DNA of 64,000 bases, from NCBI RefSeq assembly GCF_016908525.1, contig NZ_JAFBEB010000006.1, forward strand, positions 186,001 to 250,000, written 5' to 3'. Source of the stretch: Brevibacillus fulvus. Its GTDB lineage: Bacteria; Bacillota; Bacilli; Brevibacillales; Brevibacillaceae. Below the pieces are notes generated by a model, which did no database searches, was not told the DNA's origin, and saw only the letters and a program-made list of their open reading frames with translations. This document shows positions 1 to 10,730 of the stretch, in pieces. How positions within the stretch are numbered: position 1 is the stretch's first letter; each line of letters opens with the position of its first letter. The position numbers and the translations under genes are program-made.

Positions 1-3000
1 TGCACCAGTTCGGCAAATGTCGTCGGTTTCGTATCTTCGAGCATTTGCCGAACAAATTTGGTTCCAAATTCGGGAATGCCCAATGTGCCAAGATTGGAGC
101 GTATTTGCTCAGGGGTCACCCCCAAAGCTTCCGTCGAACTGAACAGCGACATCGTTTCTTTGTCGTCCAGCGGGATCGTCTTCGGATCGATGCCCGTCAA
201 GTCTTGCAGCATACGGATGACCGTCGGGTCGTCGTGTCCGAGAATATCGAGTTTCAACAAATTGTCATGGATTGAATGGAAGTCAAAATGAGTTGTCCGC
301 CATTCCGATTCATTGTCATCTGCCGGGAATTGAATCGGGCAGAAATCCTCAATTTCCATATAGTCCGGGACAACGATTATTCCCCCCGGGTGTTGCCCTG
401 TCGTCCGTTTGACCCCGGTACAGCCGTTGACGAGACGGGCAATTTCCGCATTGCGCAGCATCAAGCCCCGTTCTTCGGCATATTTGCGCACATAGCCGTA
501 CGCGGTTTTCTCGGCGACGGTTCCGATCGTTCCCGCACGATACACATTGTCCACACCGAATAATTCCTGCGTGTATTTATGCGCCCGCGGTTGGTAATCG
601 CCGGAAAAGTTCAAGTCAATATCAGGTACCTTGTCTCCTTTAAAGCCGAGAAACGTTTCGAACGGAATGTCCTGGCCGTCCTTGTTCAACTTCGAACCGC
701 ATTTCGGACAACTTTTATCCGGCAAGTCAAAACCGGAACCGATCGAACCGTCGGTAATGAATTCGCTATATTTGCATTCCGGGCACAAATAATGCGGCGG
801 CAACGGGTTTACTTCGGTAATTTCGGACATCGTCGCCACAAACGAGGAACCAACCGATCCCCGCGAACCAACCAGGTAGCCGTCACGCAGCGATTTTGTC
901 ACCAGACGCTGGGAAATCAAGTAAATGACGGCGAAACCGTGCTTGATAATACTTGTCAGCTCTTTTTCCAGCCGATTTTCCACCAGCTCCGGCAACGGAT
1001 CGCCGTACAACCGTTTTGCCTTTTCGTAGCACATGCTGCGCAGTTCTTCGTCGGCCCCTTCAATCACCGGGGTATACAGCTTGTCGGGGATCGGGCACAC
1101 TTCTTCAATCATGTCGGCAACTTTGTTCGTATCATGGATGACGACGCGCTCCGCCGTCTCTTTGCCCAAATAAGCAAACGATTCCAGCATTTCCTCGGTC
1201 GTCATCAAATAGAGCGGCGGCTGGTTGCCCGCATTGGCATCTCCTTGGGACAGCAGGAAAACATCGCGGAAAATGCTGTCTTCCGGATTAAGGAAATGGA
1301 CATCGCCTGTCGCCACCACCGGTTTGCCCAACTCATCGCCGATCTCCACCAGCAAGCGATGATACTCTTTGACCACATCAAGATGGGAGATGTTTTCATC
1401 GCGAACCAGCGGCTCGTATTGCAACAATGGCTGCAGTTCGATATAATCGTAAAATTTTGCCACTTCCCGCAGTTCGTCACGCGATTTCCCCCGCAATATC
1501 CCCTGGAACAGCTCACCTTCCTTGCAGGCGGTGCCGATCAGCAGCCCTTCGCGGAAACGATTCAACTGGCTGCGCAAAATTCGCGGTACACGGTAAAACG
1601 TTTCCACATGGGAACGGCTGACCAGCTTATACAGATTTTTCAGCCCGGCTTTGTTCTGCACGAGAATGGTTGCATGAAATGGCCGGGAGCTCTTGTAATC
1701 CGCTTCGGCATTGCTGCGTTCATTCAGTTCTGCCAATGTCTGAATGTTGGCTTCCTTGATCTCCTTCAGCATATGTTGAAACACATGGGCCAACGCAACC
1801 GTGTCATCCAATGCCCGGTGCGCATTGATCAGTTCCACGTTAAGCCGTTTGGCCAACGTTCCCAGCCGATAGTTGCGCATGCCTTTGTAGATCATGCGGG
1901 CGAGCGGCAGCGTATCCAGGAACGGATTGGTCCACGGCTCCATGCCGATCCGCTTCGCGCAGGCATTGATAAAGTTCTTGTCGAATTCCGCATTGTGCGC
2001 AACCAGTACGGCATCGCCGGCAAATTCCTTGAACCGGGGCAATACAACCTCCAGCGGGTCTTTGCCTTGCAGCATTTCATTGGTGATCCCGGTAATTTCT
2101 GTCGTCTTCGCGCCGATCGTCAACTGCGGATCGATCAATTCCGTCCATTGATCAATGATCTCGCTCCCTCTCATTTTCACGGCCGCGATTTCAATAATCG
2201 TATGTTCGTTGGCATTCAACCCTGTCGTCTCTGTATCGAAAACGACATATGGCGTGTTTTCGTCAATCGGCATGTCATTTTCGCCGGATGGCAGCAAATT
2301 GTAGACGATATCGGTCCCATCTTCCACCACGTACGCTTCCATGCCGAGAATGCACTTGATATTATGCTTTTTCGCCAATCCGTACGCTTCCGGAAACGCT
2401 TGTACCACACCGTGATCGGTAATGGCAACCGCTTTGTGGCCCCATTTGGCAGCCGTGGAAATGAGCGCTTTGAGCGAAATCACTCCATCGAGCGCGCTCA
2501 TCGGCGTGTGGGCGTGAAGTTCGACCCGCTTTTGTTCCGAGCGGTCCTTCCGACCGATCGCCTCGATCTGGTTAATGTCATTGGCGATCATCACCAACTC
2601 CCGGGCGTAGGTGTCATGCTGGACGCTTCCTCTTACTTTTACCCACATGCCGTCCTGCAGAACTTCCAGCATGCGCACATCTTCTTTATCGCGGGAAAAT
2701 ACTTTGACGGAAAGCGAATCGCTGTAATCGGTGATGTTGAACGTAAGCAAATGGCGACCGCTGCGCAGCTCCTTCAACTCCACGTTAAACACATTCCCTT
2801 GAATGACAACCCGGCGTTCTTCTTCCTGAATTTCCTTGATCGGCACAGGCTCCTCTTTGATGTCATAGCCGATCATCAGGCTGGAAACCGCGGCTTTTTC
2901 CTCTTTGTTCTCTTTTTCGATTTGAGCGCTGCGAACCACTTCGACCAGCGCGCGTTCTTCTTCTTCGCGCTGTTCAGCGAATGCTTTGTAGGCCTCATCG

Positions 3001-3512
3001 TTCTCTTCCGCGGTAAACAGAAAGCGGGGACGCCATGCAGTTGCCTTGTAAAACGCTTCGGCCAAATCTGTCTCGACTTTTTTCCGTTTGACCATCTCCA
3101 ACGACATTTCGGTCGGCAGCAAAACATGAATGGCCCCGTTTTCCCAGTGATGACGCGCCGCGCGAATTTGTCCCGCCAGCGAATGAATTTTCGCTTCCAG
3201 CTCAACTAGCAATGGTTCCCAATAGGCAGCGAGTATCTGCTCCTCGCTCGGTTTTTGCTGATAACGAAAGCAAGCATCCACTTTCGCCAGGTGGGCAAAC
3301 GACTGGCGCAAGCGTTGCAGAAACGCGCGATAAATTTCCCCCGGCAACAATTGCCCAAGGGTGAAATGAAAGACCCATTCCCGATTTTGCTTGTATAATT
3401 CCAATTTATCAATTCGCGCATCGGCAAAAAAACGCTCGGACCAATCGGCAGGCAGTTCCAATTGTTTCACCAAAATTGCGAAGCGTTGTTTTTGCTCTTC
3501 GATACGTTCCAT
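1..3512 (-). CDS. polC: DNA polymerase III PolC, alpha subunit with built-in 3'-5' exonuclease (3' end cut by window edge)
   Basis: PolC is the replicative polymerase of low-GC Gram-positives. The reading frame opens at ATG 3512 and stays open to base 1, giving about 1170 of the usual ~1430 residues; the missing part is the C-terminal end of the polymerase. Visible in order: an N-terminal domain; an OB-fold region near 240-320; a PHP-type region starting at ELHAHTPMS near residue 331; a DEDDh proofreading exonuclease inserted in the PHP domain (FDTETTG near 423, then the VAHNAEFD motif); and a cysteine pair module CPEC...CPKC near 909-937 inside the polymerase palm. Last gene of the rpsB-to-polC series, behind proS and a putative terminator. 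No frameshift seen. Identification is very secure. Confidence 0.97.
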   Translation of the reverse strand, partial: MERIEEQKQRFAILVKQLELPADWSERFFADARIDKLELYKQNREWVFHFTLGQLLPGEIYRAFLQRLRQSFAHLAKVDACFRYQQKPSEEQILAAYWEPLLVELEAKIHSLAGQIRAARHHWENGAIHVLLPTEMSLEMVKRKKVETDLAEAFYKATAWRPRFLFTAEENDEAYKAFAEQREEEERALVEVVRSAQIEKENKEEKAAVSSLMIGYDIKEEPVPIKEIQEEERRVVIQGNVFNVELKELRSGRHLLTFNITDYSDSLSVKVFSRDKEDVRMLEVLQDGMWVKVRGSVQHDTYARELVMIANDINQIEAIGRKDRSEQKRVELHAHTPMSALDGVISLKALISTAAKWGHKAVAITDHGVVQAFPEAYGLAKKHNIKCILGMEAYVVEDGTDIVYNLLPSGENDMPIDENTPYVVFDTETTGLNANEHTIIEIAAVKMRGSEIIDQWTELIDPQLTIGAKTTEITGITNEMLQGKDPLEVVLPRFKEFAGDAVLVAHNAEFDKNFINACAKRIGMEPWTNPFLDTLPLARMIYKGMRNYRLGTLAKRLNVELINAHRALDDTVALAHVFQHMLKEIKEANIQTLAELNERSNAEADYKSSRPFHATILVQNKAGLKNLYKLVSRSHVETFYRVPRILRSQLNRFREGLLIGTACKEGELFQGILRGKSRDELREVAKFYDYIELQPLLQYEPLVRDENISHLDVVKEYHRLLVEIGDELGKPVVATGDVHFLNPEDSIFRDVFLLSQGDANAGNQPPLYLMTTEEMLESFAYLGKETAERVVIHDTNKVADMIEEVCPIPDKLYTPVIEGADEELRSMCYEKAKRLYGDPLPELVENRLEKELTSIIKHGFAVIYLISQRLVTKSLRDGYLVGSRGSVGSSFVATMSEITEVNPLPPHYLCPECKYSEFITDGSIGSGFDLPDKSCPKCGSKLNKDGQDIPFETFLGFKGDKVPDIDLNFSGDYQPRAHKYTQELFGVDNVYRAGTIGTVAEKTAYGYVRKYAEERGLMLRNAEIARLVNGCTGVKRTTGQHPGGIIVVPDYMEIEDFCPIQFPADDNESEWRTTHFDFHSIHDNLLKLDILGHDDPTVIRMLQDLTGIDPKTIPLDDKETMSLFSSTEALGVTPEQIRSNLGTLGIPEFGTKFVRQMLEDTKPTTFAELV

Positions 3513-3629
3513 CCGTTGATCACCTCAATCTTTTGCCGCATGTTTTCAAAGGAAAACCGCTGCCCTTTGTACACGAAGCAATCCAAGGACAGTCGCCGTT
3601 TATGAAAAAATGACGGACATCTGCAAGTG

Positions 3630-3672
3630 CGAAAAGAGGCACCCGAAAACGGGTACCCCTTCTCTTTTCGAC
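3630..3672 (-). terminator. Hairpin between proS and polC, probable intrinsic terminator
   Basis: On the minus strand an A-rich arm (CGAAAAGAG) is followed by GGGTACCCG, a short TTTT loop, CGGGTGCC and then CTCTTTTCG. The GC core can extend into an A/U stem. The U-tract is short and interrupted, so termination may be partial and some transcription could run into polC. Confidence 0.55.
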
Positions 3673-3704
3673 AAAATTTGTTTCAATTCCTGCTGTTTTT
3701 TGCA

Positions 3705-5417
3705 TTACAGTTTGGCTAGCAATTCTTGGATAAATGGAACCAGCTCGGTGCGGTTCACTTCAAAAGTTTCTCCGCTGCGCCGAACTTTTATTTCCACCAG
3801 ACCATCCTGCACCTTGTCGGAAACAGTGATGCGCAGCGGCAAACCGATCAAATCCGCATCCTTGAATTTAACGCCGGCGCGTTCCGGACGATCATCATAC
3901 AACACTTCGATTCCGGCCTCGGTCAGCATCGCCGTAATTTCCTCGCTGGCAGTCCGTTGCTCTTCCACTTTGGCGTTGACCGGAATGACATGAACATGGA
4001 AAGGCGCGACGGAAACCGGCCAAATAATGCCGTTTTCATCATTGTTTTGTTCGATCACAGCTGCCAGCGTCCGGGAGATCCCGATGCCGTAGCAGCCCAT
4101 AATCATCGGTTGGCTGCGGCCGTTTTCATCCAAATATGTCGCACCCAACGCTTGCGAATATTTCGTCCCGAGTTTAAAGACGTGACCGACTTCCACCCCT
4201 CTGGCAAAAGCAATCGTGCCTTTCCCGGTTGGACTTTCATCGCCTTCCATGATGTTGCGGAAGTCGCCGTAAGCTTTCACCTGAAAATCTCGTCCTGGTT
4301 TGACATGACGCAAATGGTAGTCCACTTCATTGGCACCGACAACCCCATCCTGTACATCCTGCACAAAGTTGTCCGCAATGATTTCCACGTCAGCGGGTAA
4401 TCCAACCGGTCCAACGAAACCAGCCGGCGCTTTGACCAGGTTGCGGATCTCTTCCTCGGATGCCATCGACACATGGGTGGCATCATAGTGGTTTTTCACT
4501 TTCACTTCATTCAGTTCATGGTCACCGCGAATCAGCACAATCACAAGTTTGTCATCGACGCGCAACACGAGACTTTTGATAATTTGTTTCGCTTCGATTT
4601 GCAGCGCATTGGTTAACTGTTCAATCGTCCGTGTCGCTGGCGTGTGGATTTTTTCCATTGGCGGCACATTCAGGTCCGGCTGCGTTTTTCCTTTGTAAAC
4701 GACTTCGGCTTTTTCCAGGTTGGCGGCATAATCGCCTTCCGTGGAATAGGCAATCGTATCTTCCCCGATCTCGCAGAGCGCCATAAATTCATAGGTGCCT
4801 GTCCCGCCGATGGTGCCGGCGTCAGCTTCCACCGCACGGAAGTTAAGACCAACTCTGGTAAAAATCCGTGAATAAGCATCAAACATCGCTTGGAAGTTGT
4901 TCTCCAATCCTTCCCAGCTCGTGTCGAAAGAATAAGCGTCCTTCATAATAAATTCACGGCACCGGATCAAGCCAAAGCGCGGACGAACCTCGTCGCGAAA
5001 CTTCGTTTGAATCTGGTAAAGATTCAGCGGCAGTTTTTTATAGGAATTGACTTCATCGCGAACCAGACTCGTAATCACTTCTTCATGGGTAGGTCCCAAA
5101 GCAAATTGACGGTCGTGACGATCATCCAGTCTCATCAACTCGGGGCCATAAGCATCCCATCGTCCGGATAACTGCCAAAGTTCAGCCGGCTGCAATGTAG
5201 GCATGAGCAATTCCTGTGCACCGGCACGATTCATTTCTTCCCGGACAATCGCTTGAATTTTGTGCAGGGTGCGCAATGCCAATGGCATGTAGGTATAGAC
5301 CCCTGACGCCAGTTGTCGAGCCAAACCAGCGCGCAGCAGCAATTTGTGGCTGGCGATTTCAGCGTCGGCTGGCACTTCCCGCAATGTAGGAATGAGATAT
5401 TGACTTTGCTTTAACAC
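3705..5417 (-). CDS. proS: Prolyl-tRNA synthetase
   Basis: Charges tRNA-Pro with proline in the cytoplasm. 570 residues is the normal size of the bacterial-type class II ProS with an editing (INS) domain between class II motifs 2 and 3. Seen: motif 1 region near the N-terminus ([19 protein letters not shown]), motif 2 ([20 protein letters not shown]), the class II motif 3 region ([18 protein letters not shown]), and a C-terminal anticodon-binding domain. Start is GTG at 5417, about 8 bases after a clean AGGAGG; no better ATG is upstream. Only 49 bases separate it from ispG, so there is no room for a T-box leader; it is probably co-transcribed with ispG and rseP. Confidence 0.97.
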   Translation of the reverse strand: MLKQSQYLIPTLREVPADAEIASHKLLLRAGLARQLASGVYTYMPLALRTLHKIQAIVREEMNRAGAQELLMPTLQPAELWQLSGRWDAYGPELMRLDDRHDRQFALGPTHEEVITSLVRDEVNSYKKLPLNLYQIQTKFRDEVRPRFGLIRCREFIMKDAYSFDTSWEGLENNFQAMFDAYSRIFTRVGLNFRAVEADAGTIGGTGTYEFMALCEIGEDTIAYSTEGDYAANLEKAEVVYKGKTQPDLNVPPMEKIHTPATRTIEQLTNALQIEAKQIIKSLVLRVDDKLVIVLIRGDHELNEVKVKNHYDATHVSMASEEEIRNLVKAPAGFVGPVGLPADVEIIADNFVQDVQDGVVGANEVDYHLRHVKPGRDFQVKAYGDFRNIMEGDESPTGKGTIAFARGVEVGHVFKLGTKYSQALGATYLDENGRSQPMIMGCYGIGISRTLAAVIEQNNDENGIIWPVSVAPFHVHVIPVNAKVEEQRTASEEITAMLTEAGIEVLYDDRPERAGVKFKDADLIGLPLRITVSDKVQDGLVEIKVRRSGETFEVNRTELVPFIQELLAKL

Positions 5418-5466
5418 AACTGCTTCCTCCTCTTAACTGGCGACACTACGTCGATTCACGTTCCTT

Positions 5467-6540
5467 TTATTGCTGCACCATGGTATGGATTTCTTTCATT
5501 AATTCCTCAAACAATTCATCCTCTTTTACTTTTCGGATGATCTCGCCATTGCGGAAGATCAATCCTTCACCATTTCCGCCCGCGACACCGACATCTGCTT
5601 CGCGTGCTTCACCCGGTCCATTGACGGCGCAACCCATCACGGCAATTTTCAATGGTACTTTCAACGTAGATACGGCGTCCTCCACCTTTGTCGCCAAACC
5701 GATCAAATCGATCGCACAGCGGCCGCACGATGGACAAGCGATCACGACAGGGTCGTTATTGACTATATCAAGGCTGCGTAAAATCTGCTTGGCCACCTTG
5801 ATTTCCTCAACCGGATCGGCGGTCAACGAAACGCGGATTGTATCACCAATGCCCATTGACAGAACCGTCCCGATCCCAACCGCCGATTTAATTCCGCCGG
5901 AAAACTGCGTACCCGCTTCGGTTACCCCGACATGCAGCGGATAATTCCGTTTTTGCGCCATCAGCGAATACGTTTGAATCATCGTCGGAACATCGGACGA
6001 CTTCAAGGAAATCACGATATTGTCGTAATTCAGGTCTTCCAGGATTTCCACATGATCCATCGCGCTTTCCACAATCGCTTCCGGACTCGGATAGCCGTAT
6101 TTCTCCAGCAAACGTTTTTCGACGGAACCGGAGTTTACTCCGATCCGAATGGGAACGTTTCGCTCGCGGCAAGCTTCTACGACCGCTTTTGTTTTTTCAC
6201 GCGAACCGATGTTGCCCGGATTGATCCGAATTTTGTCAATGCCGCTTTCCAGCGCGATCAACGCCAGGCGGTAATCGAAATGAATATCGGCCACCAACGG
6301 CAATGGCGAACGTTCCTTAATTTTTTTAATGGCGCGCGCTGCATCTTCATTGATCACCGCCAACCGGACGATTTGGCAACCCGCATCTGCCAACCGTTGG
6401 ATTTGCGCCAACGTAGCTTCCACATCGCGCGTATCGGTTGTCGTCATCGATTGAATCACAACGCCCTTTTGACCGCCGATCTGAACATTTCCCACAAATA
6501 CCGGTTTCGTCTCCTCACGTTTAAACACTTGAAGCACCAT
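5467..6540 (-). CDS. ispG: 4-hydroxy-3-methylbut-2-enyl diphosphate synthase (flavodoxin), IspG/GcpE
   Basis: Penultimate enzyme of the MEP isoprenoid pathway, converting MEcPP to HMBPP with a [4Fe-4S] cluster. At 357 residues it is the two-domain bacterial form: an N-terminal TIM-barrel (starting VFKREETKPVFVGNV) and a C-terminal iron-sulfur domain with cluster ligands in CPSCGRC (about residues 268-271) and MGCAVNGPGE (about 303), followed by a conserved Glu. It sits between rseP and proS, in the same direction as dxr and uppS, so three isoprenoid-related genes lie within 5.3 kb. In B. subtilis ispG is not in this cluster, which argues the organism is not a close Bacillus relative (inference). 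Confidence 0.96.
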   Translation of the reverse strand: MVLQVFKREETKPVFVGNVQIGGQKGVVIQSMTTTDTRDVEATLAQIQRLADAGCQIVRLAVINEDAARAIKKIKERSPLPLVADIHFDYRLALIALESGIDKIRINPGNIGSREKTKAVVEACRERNVPIRIGVNSGSVEKRLLEKYGYPSPEAIVESAMDHVEILEDLNYDNIVISLKSSDVPTMIQTYSLMAQKRNYPLHVGVTEAGTQFSGGIKSAVGIGTVLSMGIGDTIRVSLTADPVEEIKVAKQILRSLDIVNNDPVVIACPSCGRCAIDLIGLATKVEDAVSTLKVPLKIAVMGCAVNGPGEAREADVGVAGGNGEGLIFRNGEIIRKVKEDELFEELMKEIHTMVQQ

Positions 6541-6562
6541 CCTTTTTCTTTATCGCTCTCTA

Positions 6563-7834
6563 TTATGAGAACAACCGAGTGATGTCGTTCCAGGTAACCA
6601 CCAAAATCAACAGCATCAGCAAAGCGAATCCAAGGAAATGAACCATTCCTTCTTTATTGGGATCAACCGGCCGACCTCGCAGTGCTTCCACAACGAGAAA
6701 AGCAATTCGACCACCGTCCAAGGCAGGAACCGGCAACAGATTGAACAATCCCAAGTTAATGCTGAGCACCGCTGCCCAACTCATCAAGACGCTTAGACCT
6801 TGCTGCGCAAATTCTCCGGTCATCTTGAAAATGCCGACCGGCCCGCTCAAGTCTTTCAAGCCATACGTGCCTGTTATCAACTGTCCGAGGCTCTTCAAAA
6901 TCGCCGCAGAAAAATTATAGGTTGATACGGCGCCGTATTGGACCGCATGCAACGGCGAGTAGGTGACTGGTTTGTATACCATGATCTTGCCTACATTTTG
7001 CTCGTTGAGGATTGTGACGTCAACCGTTTTTCGCTGACCGTCCCGCTCAATCTCCATCTGCAACGTTTTGCCCGGTGACATGCTGACAATTTCCACCAGA
7101 TCATCCCAGCTTGCAACGGGTTGTCCTTGGATCGACAGCACGCGATCCCCTTGCTGCAGTCCAGCTTGCGCAGCCGGACCATCGGCTTTGACTTCTCCCA
7201 GCATCGGTTGGTTGCTTGGCACGCCAAAGAACAAACCGATTAACGTAAACAACACAAACGCGAGGATAAAGTTGAACGCCGGACCGGCAAAGATCGCCCA
7301 GAACCGTTGCATGATCGTCTTGCCTTTAAACTGGCGATTCAGCGGAGCGATTTGGATTTCCTGATCTCCTTTGACGAGCATGGCCTGGGGATGAACGGAA
7401 AATTGCTTTTGTTCACCGGCCAATTCCAGCTGCATGTTCAATTGCTGTTCCAAGTCATAGCGAATGACAGTGCCTGTCACTTGATTTGGCCCAGGTTGAT
7501 GATGCGGATCAAGAATGATCCGCGATACTTTCCCCAACGGGTCAAGTTCTACGGTCACTTGCATTTGCGGTTTTAAGATGTCAAGTTCGGGATCTTCCCC
7601 TGCCATTCGGACCATCCCGCCAATCGGCAACAGCCGCAATGTGTATTCGGTTTCCCCTTTTTTTACACTGAAGATTTTCGGACCCATTCCCAAGGCAAAT
7701 TCGCGGCAAAGAATCCCCGCACGCTTCGCCAGCAAAAAGTGCCCCAGTTCATGGATAAAAACAAGCAAACCAAACACAACAACAATTGCGATTACTGATT
7801 CAATCGAGTTTGCAAAAGGCAAAAGGATAGCCAC
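6563..7834 (-). CDS. rseP: RIP zinc metalloprotease RseP/RasP (site-2 protease)
   Basis: Intramembrane protease that cuts anti-sigma factors and leftover signal peptides in the cytoplasmic membrane. 423 residues, like B. subtilis RasP. Seen: zinc motif HELGH at residues 28-32 in the first membrane segment, the GILCREFALGMGPKIF block, a PDZ domain in the middle (LGEVKADGPAAQAGLQQGDRV), and the third zinc-ligand motif NLLPVPALDGGRI near residue 360, followed by the last membrane segment with TWNDITRLF. Start is GTG 7834 with a weak AAAGG-type site. A 102-base gap without a clear terminator separates it from dxr. Confidence 0.95.
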   Translation of the reverse strand: MAILLPFANSIESVIAIVVVFGLLVFIHELGHFLLAKRAGILCREFALGMGPKIFSVKKGETEYTLRLLPIGGMVRMAGEDPELDILKPQMQVTVELDPLGKVSRIILDPHHQPGPNQVTGTVIRYDLEQQLNMQLELAGEQKQFSVHPQAMLVKGDQEIQIAPLNRQFKGKTIMQRFWAIFAGPAFNFILAFVLFTLIGLFFGVPSNQPMLGEVKADGPAAQAGLQQGDRVLSIQGQPVASWDDLVEIVSMSPGKTLQMEIERDGQRKTVDVTILNEQNVGKIMVYKPVTYSPLHAVQYGAVSTYNFSAAILKSLGQLITGTYGLKDLSGPVGIFKMTGEFAQQGLSVLMSWAAVLSINLGLFNLLPVPALDGGRIAFLVVEALRGRPVDPNKEGMVHFLGFALLMLLILVVTWNDITRLFS

Positions 7835-7936
7835 CTTTCATTTCCAGTATCGGAAGCAGCGACCAAAAAAACATGCTGCCCATTGTAGGTTACAGGTATG
7901 CCCGTCTTAGCAAAATACTGAGAATCCTGATCTTTT

Positions 7937-9100
7937 TTACCGTGCAGCAAACTTTGCCGCCTGCGTCCGCGCCCATTGGTCGCATTCGAGGATTTCCTCC
8001 AATGAAGGCTGGGCAACCGATTCATGCAACTGGCAAACCTGCTCAACGATTTGCTCAATCTGCAGAAACGTAATCTCACCTTGCAGGAAGCGCGAAACTG
8101 CGATTTCATTTGCTGCATTCAATACCGCTGGCGCCGTTCCGCCTGTTTTTCCGCAGGCATACGCCAAGCTCAGCAGCGGATAACGGTCAAAATCCATTGG
8201 AGCGAAGTGCAATGTCGCTTGTTTGCTGAAATCAAGCCGCTCTGTCTCCAATGGCAACCGCCCCGGATAGCTGAGCGCGTAAAGAATCGGTACCTTCATA
8301 TCAGGAGTTCCCAACTGGGCTTTTACCGCTCCGTCTTTATATTCTACCATAGAATGAACGATGCTTTCATAATGAAGCACGCAGTCGATCTGTTCGTACG
8401 GCAGGTCAAACAGCCAATGGGCTTCGATCACTTCAAATCCTTTGTTCATCATTGTAGCAGAGTCGATCGTAATTTTCGCCCCCATGCTCCAGTTTGGATG
8501 GCTCAGAGCTTGGGCAACGGTCACATTTTCCAACTCAGAGCGCGACCGATTGCGGAATGAACCGCCGGATGCCGTAATGATGATCCGCGACAAATCTTGC
8601 CGCCTCTCCCCTGCCAGACATTGAAAAATGGCGGAATGTTCACTATCGACCGGAATAATGGCAACGCCTCTCTCCCGCGCCGCCTTCATCACCAGATGGC
8701 CTGCGCTGACCAGCGTTTCTTTGTTGGCCAGCCCGATCGTTTTTCCTGCTTCGATCGCAGCCAATGTCGGGGCAATTCCTACGCTGCCGACGACTGCGGT
8801 CATCACAAAGTTGGCATCAGGAAGCGCCGCTGCCTGCAACAAGCCTTCTTCCCCGTAGCCGATCTCCGGCTGTCTGGCATCTCCGAGCAGCGACCGCAGC
8901 TCTTTTGCGGCCGCTTCCGAGCCTACAGAAACAAACAAAGGATGGAACTCTTGAATTTGTTCCGCCAGCAGTCGCACGTTGCTTCCACCCGACAAAGCTA
9001 CGATTTGGAACTTTTCCGGATGCTGTCTCACTACTTGAAGCGTGCTGGTTCCGATCGAACCCGTTGAACCCAGCAATGCAATTTTTTTCAATCGGTTCAC
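7937..9100 (-). CDS. dxr: 1-deoxy-D-xylulose 5-phosphate reductoisomerase
   Basis: Second enzyme of the MEP pathway, turning DXP into MEP with NADPH. 387 residues is normal. Seen: NADPH Rossmann motif GSTGSIG at 11-17, the [10 protein letters not shown] motif, the [11 protein letters not shown] metal/substrate block, and [18 protein letters not shown]. Start is GTG 9100 ([14 protein letters not shown]), preceded by GGAG. Follows cdsA with 27 bases between; part of the rpsB-frr-uppS-cdsA-dxr-rseP series conserved in Bacillales. Confidence 0.97.
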   Translation of the reverse strand: MNRLKKIALLGSTGSIGTSTLQVVRQHPEKFQIVALSGGSNVRLLAEQIQEFHPLFVSVGSEAAAKELRSLLGDARQPEIGYGEEGLLQAAALPDANFVMTAVVGSVGIAPTLAAIEAGKTIGLANKETLVSAGHLVMKAARERGVAIIPVDSEHSAIFQCLAGERRQDLSRIIITASGGSFRNRSRSELENVTVAQALSHPNWSMGAKITIDSATMMNKGFEVIEAHWLFDLPYEQIDCVLHYESIVHSMVEYKDGAVKAQLGTPDMKVPILYALSYPGRLPLETERLDFSKQATLHFAPMDFDRYPLLSLAYACGKTGGTAPAVLNAANEIAVSRFLQGEITFLQIEQIVEQVCQLHESVAQPSLEEILECDQWARTQAAKFAAR

Positions 9101-9127
9101 CCTCTACTCCGTTGTAATTTCGTCTCT

Positions 9128-9949
9128 TTAGATCATTCCTGAAAGATGAAGGATCGGAAAGACAAACAGTAAACTGTCAAAGCGGTCCAAAACGCCTCCA
9201 TGGCCAGGCAAGATTTGTCCGGAATCCTTCACCCCAAAGTGGCGTTTGATCGCAGATTCCACCAAATCACCCAACTGACCGGCTATTCCGATCGTCAAGC
9301 CGATGCCGAGCACCTGCCCGAAAGAAAACGATCCCCCGAGCTGGTTGAGCAGCGCCACCACCAAGACAGCCAGCACCAGCCCTCCCAGCGAACCTTCCAA
9401 CGTTTTATTGGGACTGATCGCCGGCCACAATTTGCGTCTGCCGACCGCTTTGCCAACGAAATACGCGCCCGTATCGGTGGCCCAAATGCCGAAGACCACC
9501 AAAAAAGTCAACAAGAGTCCATGCTCAGGCAAATTGCGCGTTGCCAGCATGTAGGTAAAACCGTAGCCTATGTATAACGCCCCTAAAATCGTCAGGGCGA
9601 CATGTTCGATATGAAACTGATTCTTGCGCCAAACTGAGTAGATAAATAGCAACAACATCACTGGCAACAAGACATCCCCTACTGACAGCTCCATGGACGA
9701 GGCAAATGCCACATTTGGCAGCAGAATGCCCAGCATTAAAATGAAGCTGAACAAACTCGCCATACTAAAAAGAGGGATTTTGGCCATGCGCAAAAATTCA
9801 TATAGTCCCCCCAGAGCTAACAGCAAAACGAGCAAAGAAAACCAGCTATTCCCCAAATAGACAATACCAATAAAAATAATGCCTCCAATTAGCCCTGTTA
9901 CGATGCGCTGCTTCAACTGCGTCCACCTCTTCGACTTAAACCGCTCCAT
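9128..9949 (-). CDS. cdsA: Phosphatidate cytidylyltransferase
   Basis: Makes CDP-diacylglycerol from phosphatidic acid and CTP; integral membrane enzyme with about seven or eight hydrophobic segments visible. The CDS family signature is present near the C-terminus: ISPNKTLEGSLGG, then KRHFGVKDSGQILPGHGG and LDRFDS. Two starts are possible: TTG 9979 with no ribosome site, or ATG 9949 (MERFKSKRW) behind AGGGCGAG. I chose 9949, which overlaps the uppS stop by 14 bases and suggests translational coupling. Confidence 0.94.
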   Translation of the reverse strand: MERFKSKRWTQLKQRIVTGLIGGIIFIGIVYLGNSWFSLLVLLLALGGLYEFLRMAKIPLFSMASLFSFILMLGILLPNVAFASSMELSVGDVLLPVMLLLFIYSVWRKNQFHIEHVALTILGALYIGYGFTYMLATRNLPEHGLLLTFLVVFGIWATDTGAYFVGKAVGRRKLWPAISPNKTLEGSLGGLVLAVLVVALLNQLGGSFSFGQVLGIGLTIGIAGQLGDLVESAIKRHFGVKDSGQILPGHGGVLDRFDSLLFVFPILHLSGMI

Positions 9950-10694
9950 AGCGACGAGCTCGCCCTTGATATTCTGCAATAGCTTGATACAGATCTTCTT
10001 TGGAAAAATCCGGCCACAATACGTCGGTAAACCAGAATTCCGTATAGGCCAGTTGCCACAGCATAAAGTTGCTGATACGGATCTCTCCGCTTGTGCGAAT
10101 CAACAAATCGGGATCAGGCAAATCTTTGGTATAAAGATGCTGGGCAATCGCCGCTTCATCCACATTTTCCAGTTTGACTTTTCCTGCCTGGATCTCTTCA
10201 TACAACTCGGCAAACGCCTTGACCAGTTCTTTGCGTCCGCCGTAATTCAACGCGAAGTTAAGCTGAAGCCCCGTGTTTTTTTCGGTTTTTTGCTCAGCCA
10301 ACAACAATGCTTCAAGCGTATGTTTCGGCAAGCCTTCCTTGCTGCCGACCATGCACACGCGCACGTTTCGTTCCATCAATTCATCCAATTCAGTCGACAG
10401 AAATTCCTGCGGGAGTTTCATCAAGTAGTCGACTTCATCTCTCGGTCGTTTCCAGTTTTCTGTCGAGAATGCGTACATAGTCAAAATTTTGACGCCGATC
10501 TCATCAGCTGCCTTGGCAATCTCCTTGACCGTTTTCATTCCCGCCCGATGGCCGGCAATTCTGGGCAAACTTCTTTTTTTCGCCCATCTGCCGTTTCCAT
10601 CCATGATCACGGCGATATGTTCAGGGATATTTCCTGACTCCTCCAACACTGGCTCTTCTTTTCGCAACCATTTGCGAGTGAAATGTTCTATCAT
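9936..10694 (-). CDS. uppS: Isoprenyl transferase (undecaprenyl diphosphate synthase)
   Basis: Cis-prenyltransferase building the C55 lipid carrier for wall synthesis from FPP and IPP. Catalytic Asp32 lies in IMDGNGRWAKKR; the C-terminal RTSGEIRISNFMLWQLAY block binds diphosphate. An in-frame ATG exists at 10727, but its only ribosome site is the arm of a hairpin (10731-10750) at short spacing. ATG 10694 (MIEHFTRKW) has GGGGGA with about 7 bases spacing and gives 252 residues, so I chose it. Upstream is frr; downstream cdsA overlaps the end. Confidence 0.94.
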   Translation of the reverse strand: MIEHFTRKWLRKEEPVLEESGNIPEHIAVIMDGNGRWAKKRSLPRIAGHRAGMKTVKEIAKAADEIGVKILTMYAFSTENWKRPRDEVDYLMKLPQEFLSTELDELMERNVRVCMVGSKEGLPKHTLEALLLAEQKTEKNTGLQLNFALNYGGRKELVKAFAELYEEIQAGKVKLENVDEAAIAQHLYTKDLPDPDLLIRTSGEIRISNFMLWQLAYTEFWFTDVLWPDFSKEDLYQAIAEYQGRARRYGAV

Positions 10695-10730
10695 CAAGTT
10701 TTCCCCCAGAATGAGAGATATAGACATAAG

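Noticed and set aside
579-3209. Very long plus-strand open frame of 876 codons opposite polC
   Set aside because: Its protein is rich in His, Arg, Gln and Phe with no domain, typical of antisense frames in GC-balanced coding DNA; the minus strand encodes PolC with all motifs.
5418-5466. Possible T-box leader for proS
   Set aside because: Only 49 bases lie between ispG and proS, far too short for a T-box with specifier loop and antiterminator.
7835-7936. Possible promoter before rseP (TTGCTA ... TACAAT)
   Set aside because: Spacing of 20 bases is poor and there is no terminator after dxr; read-through from dxr is simpler.
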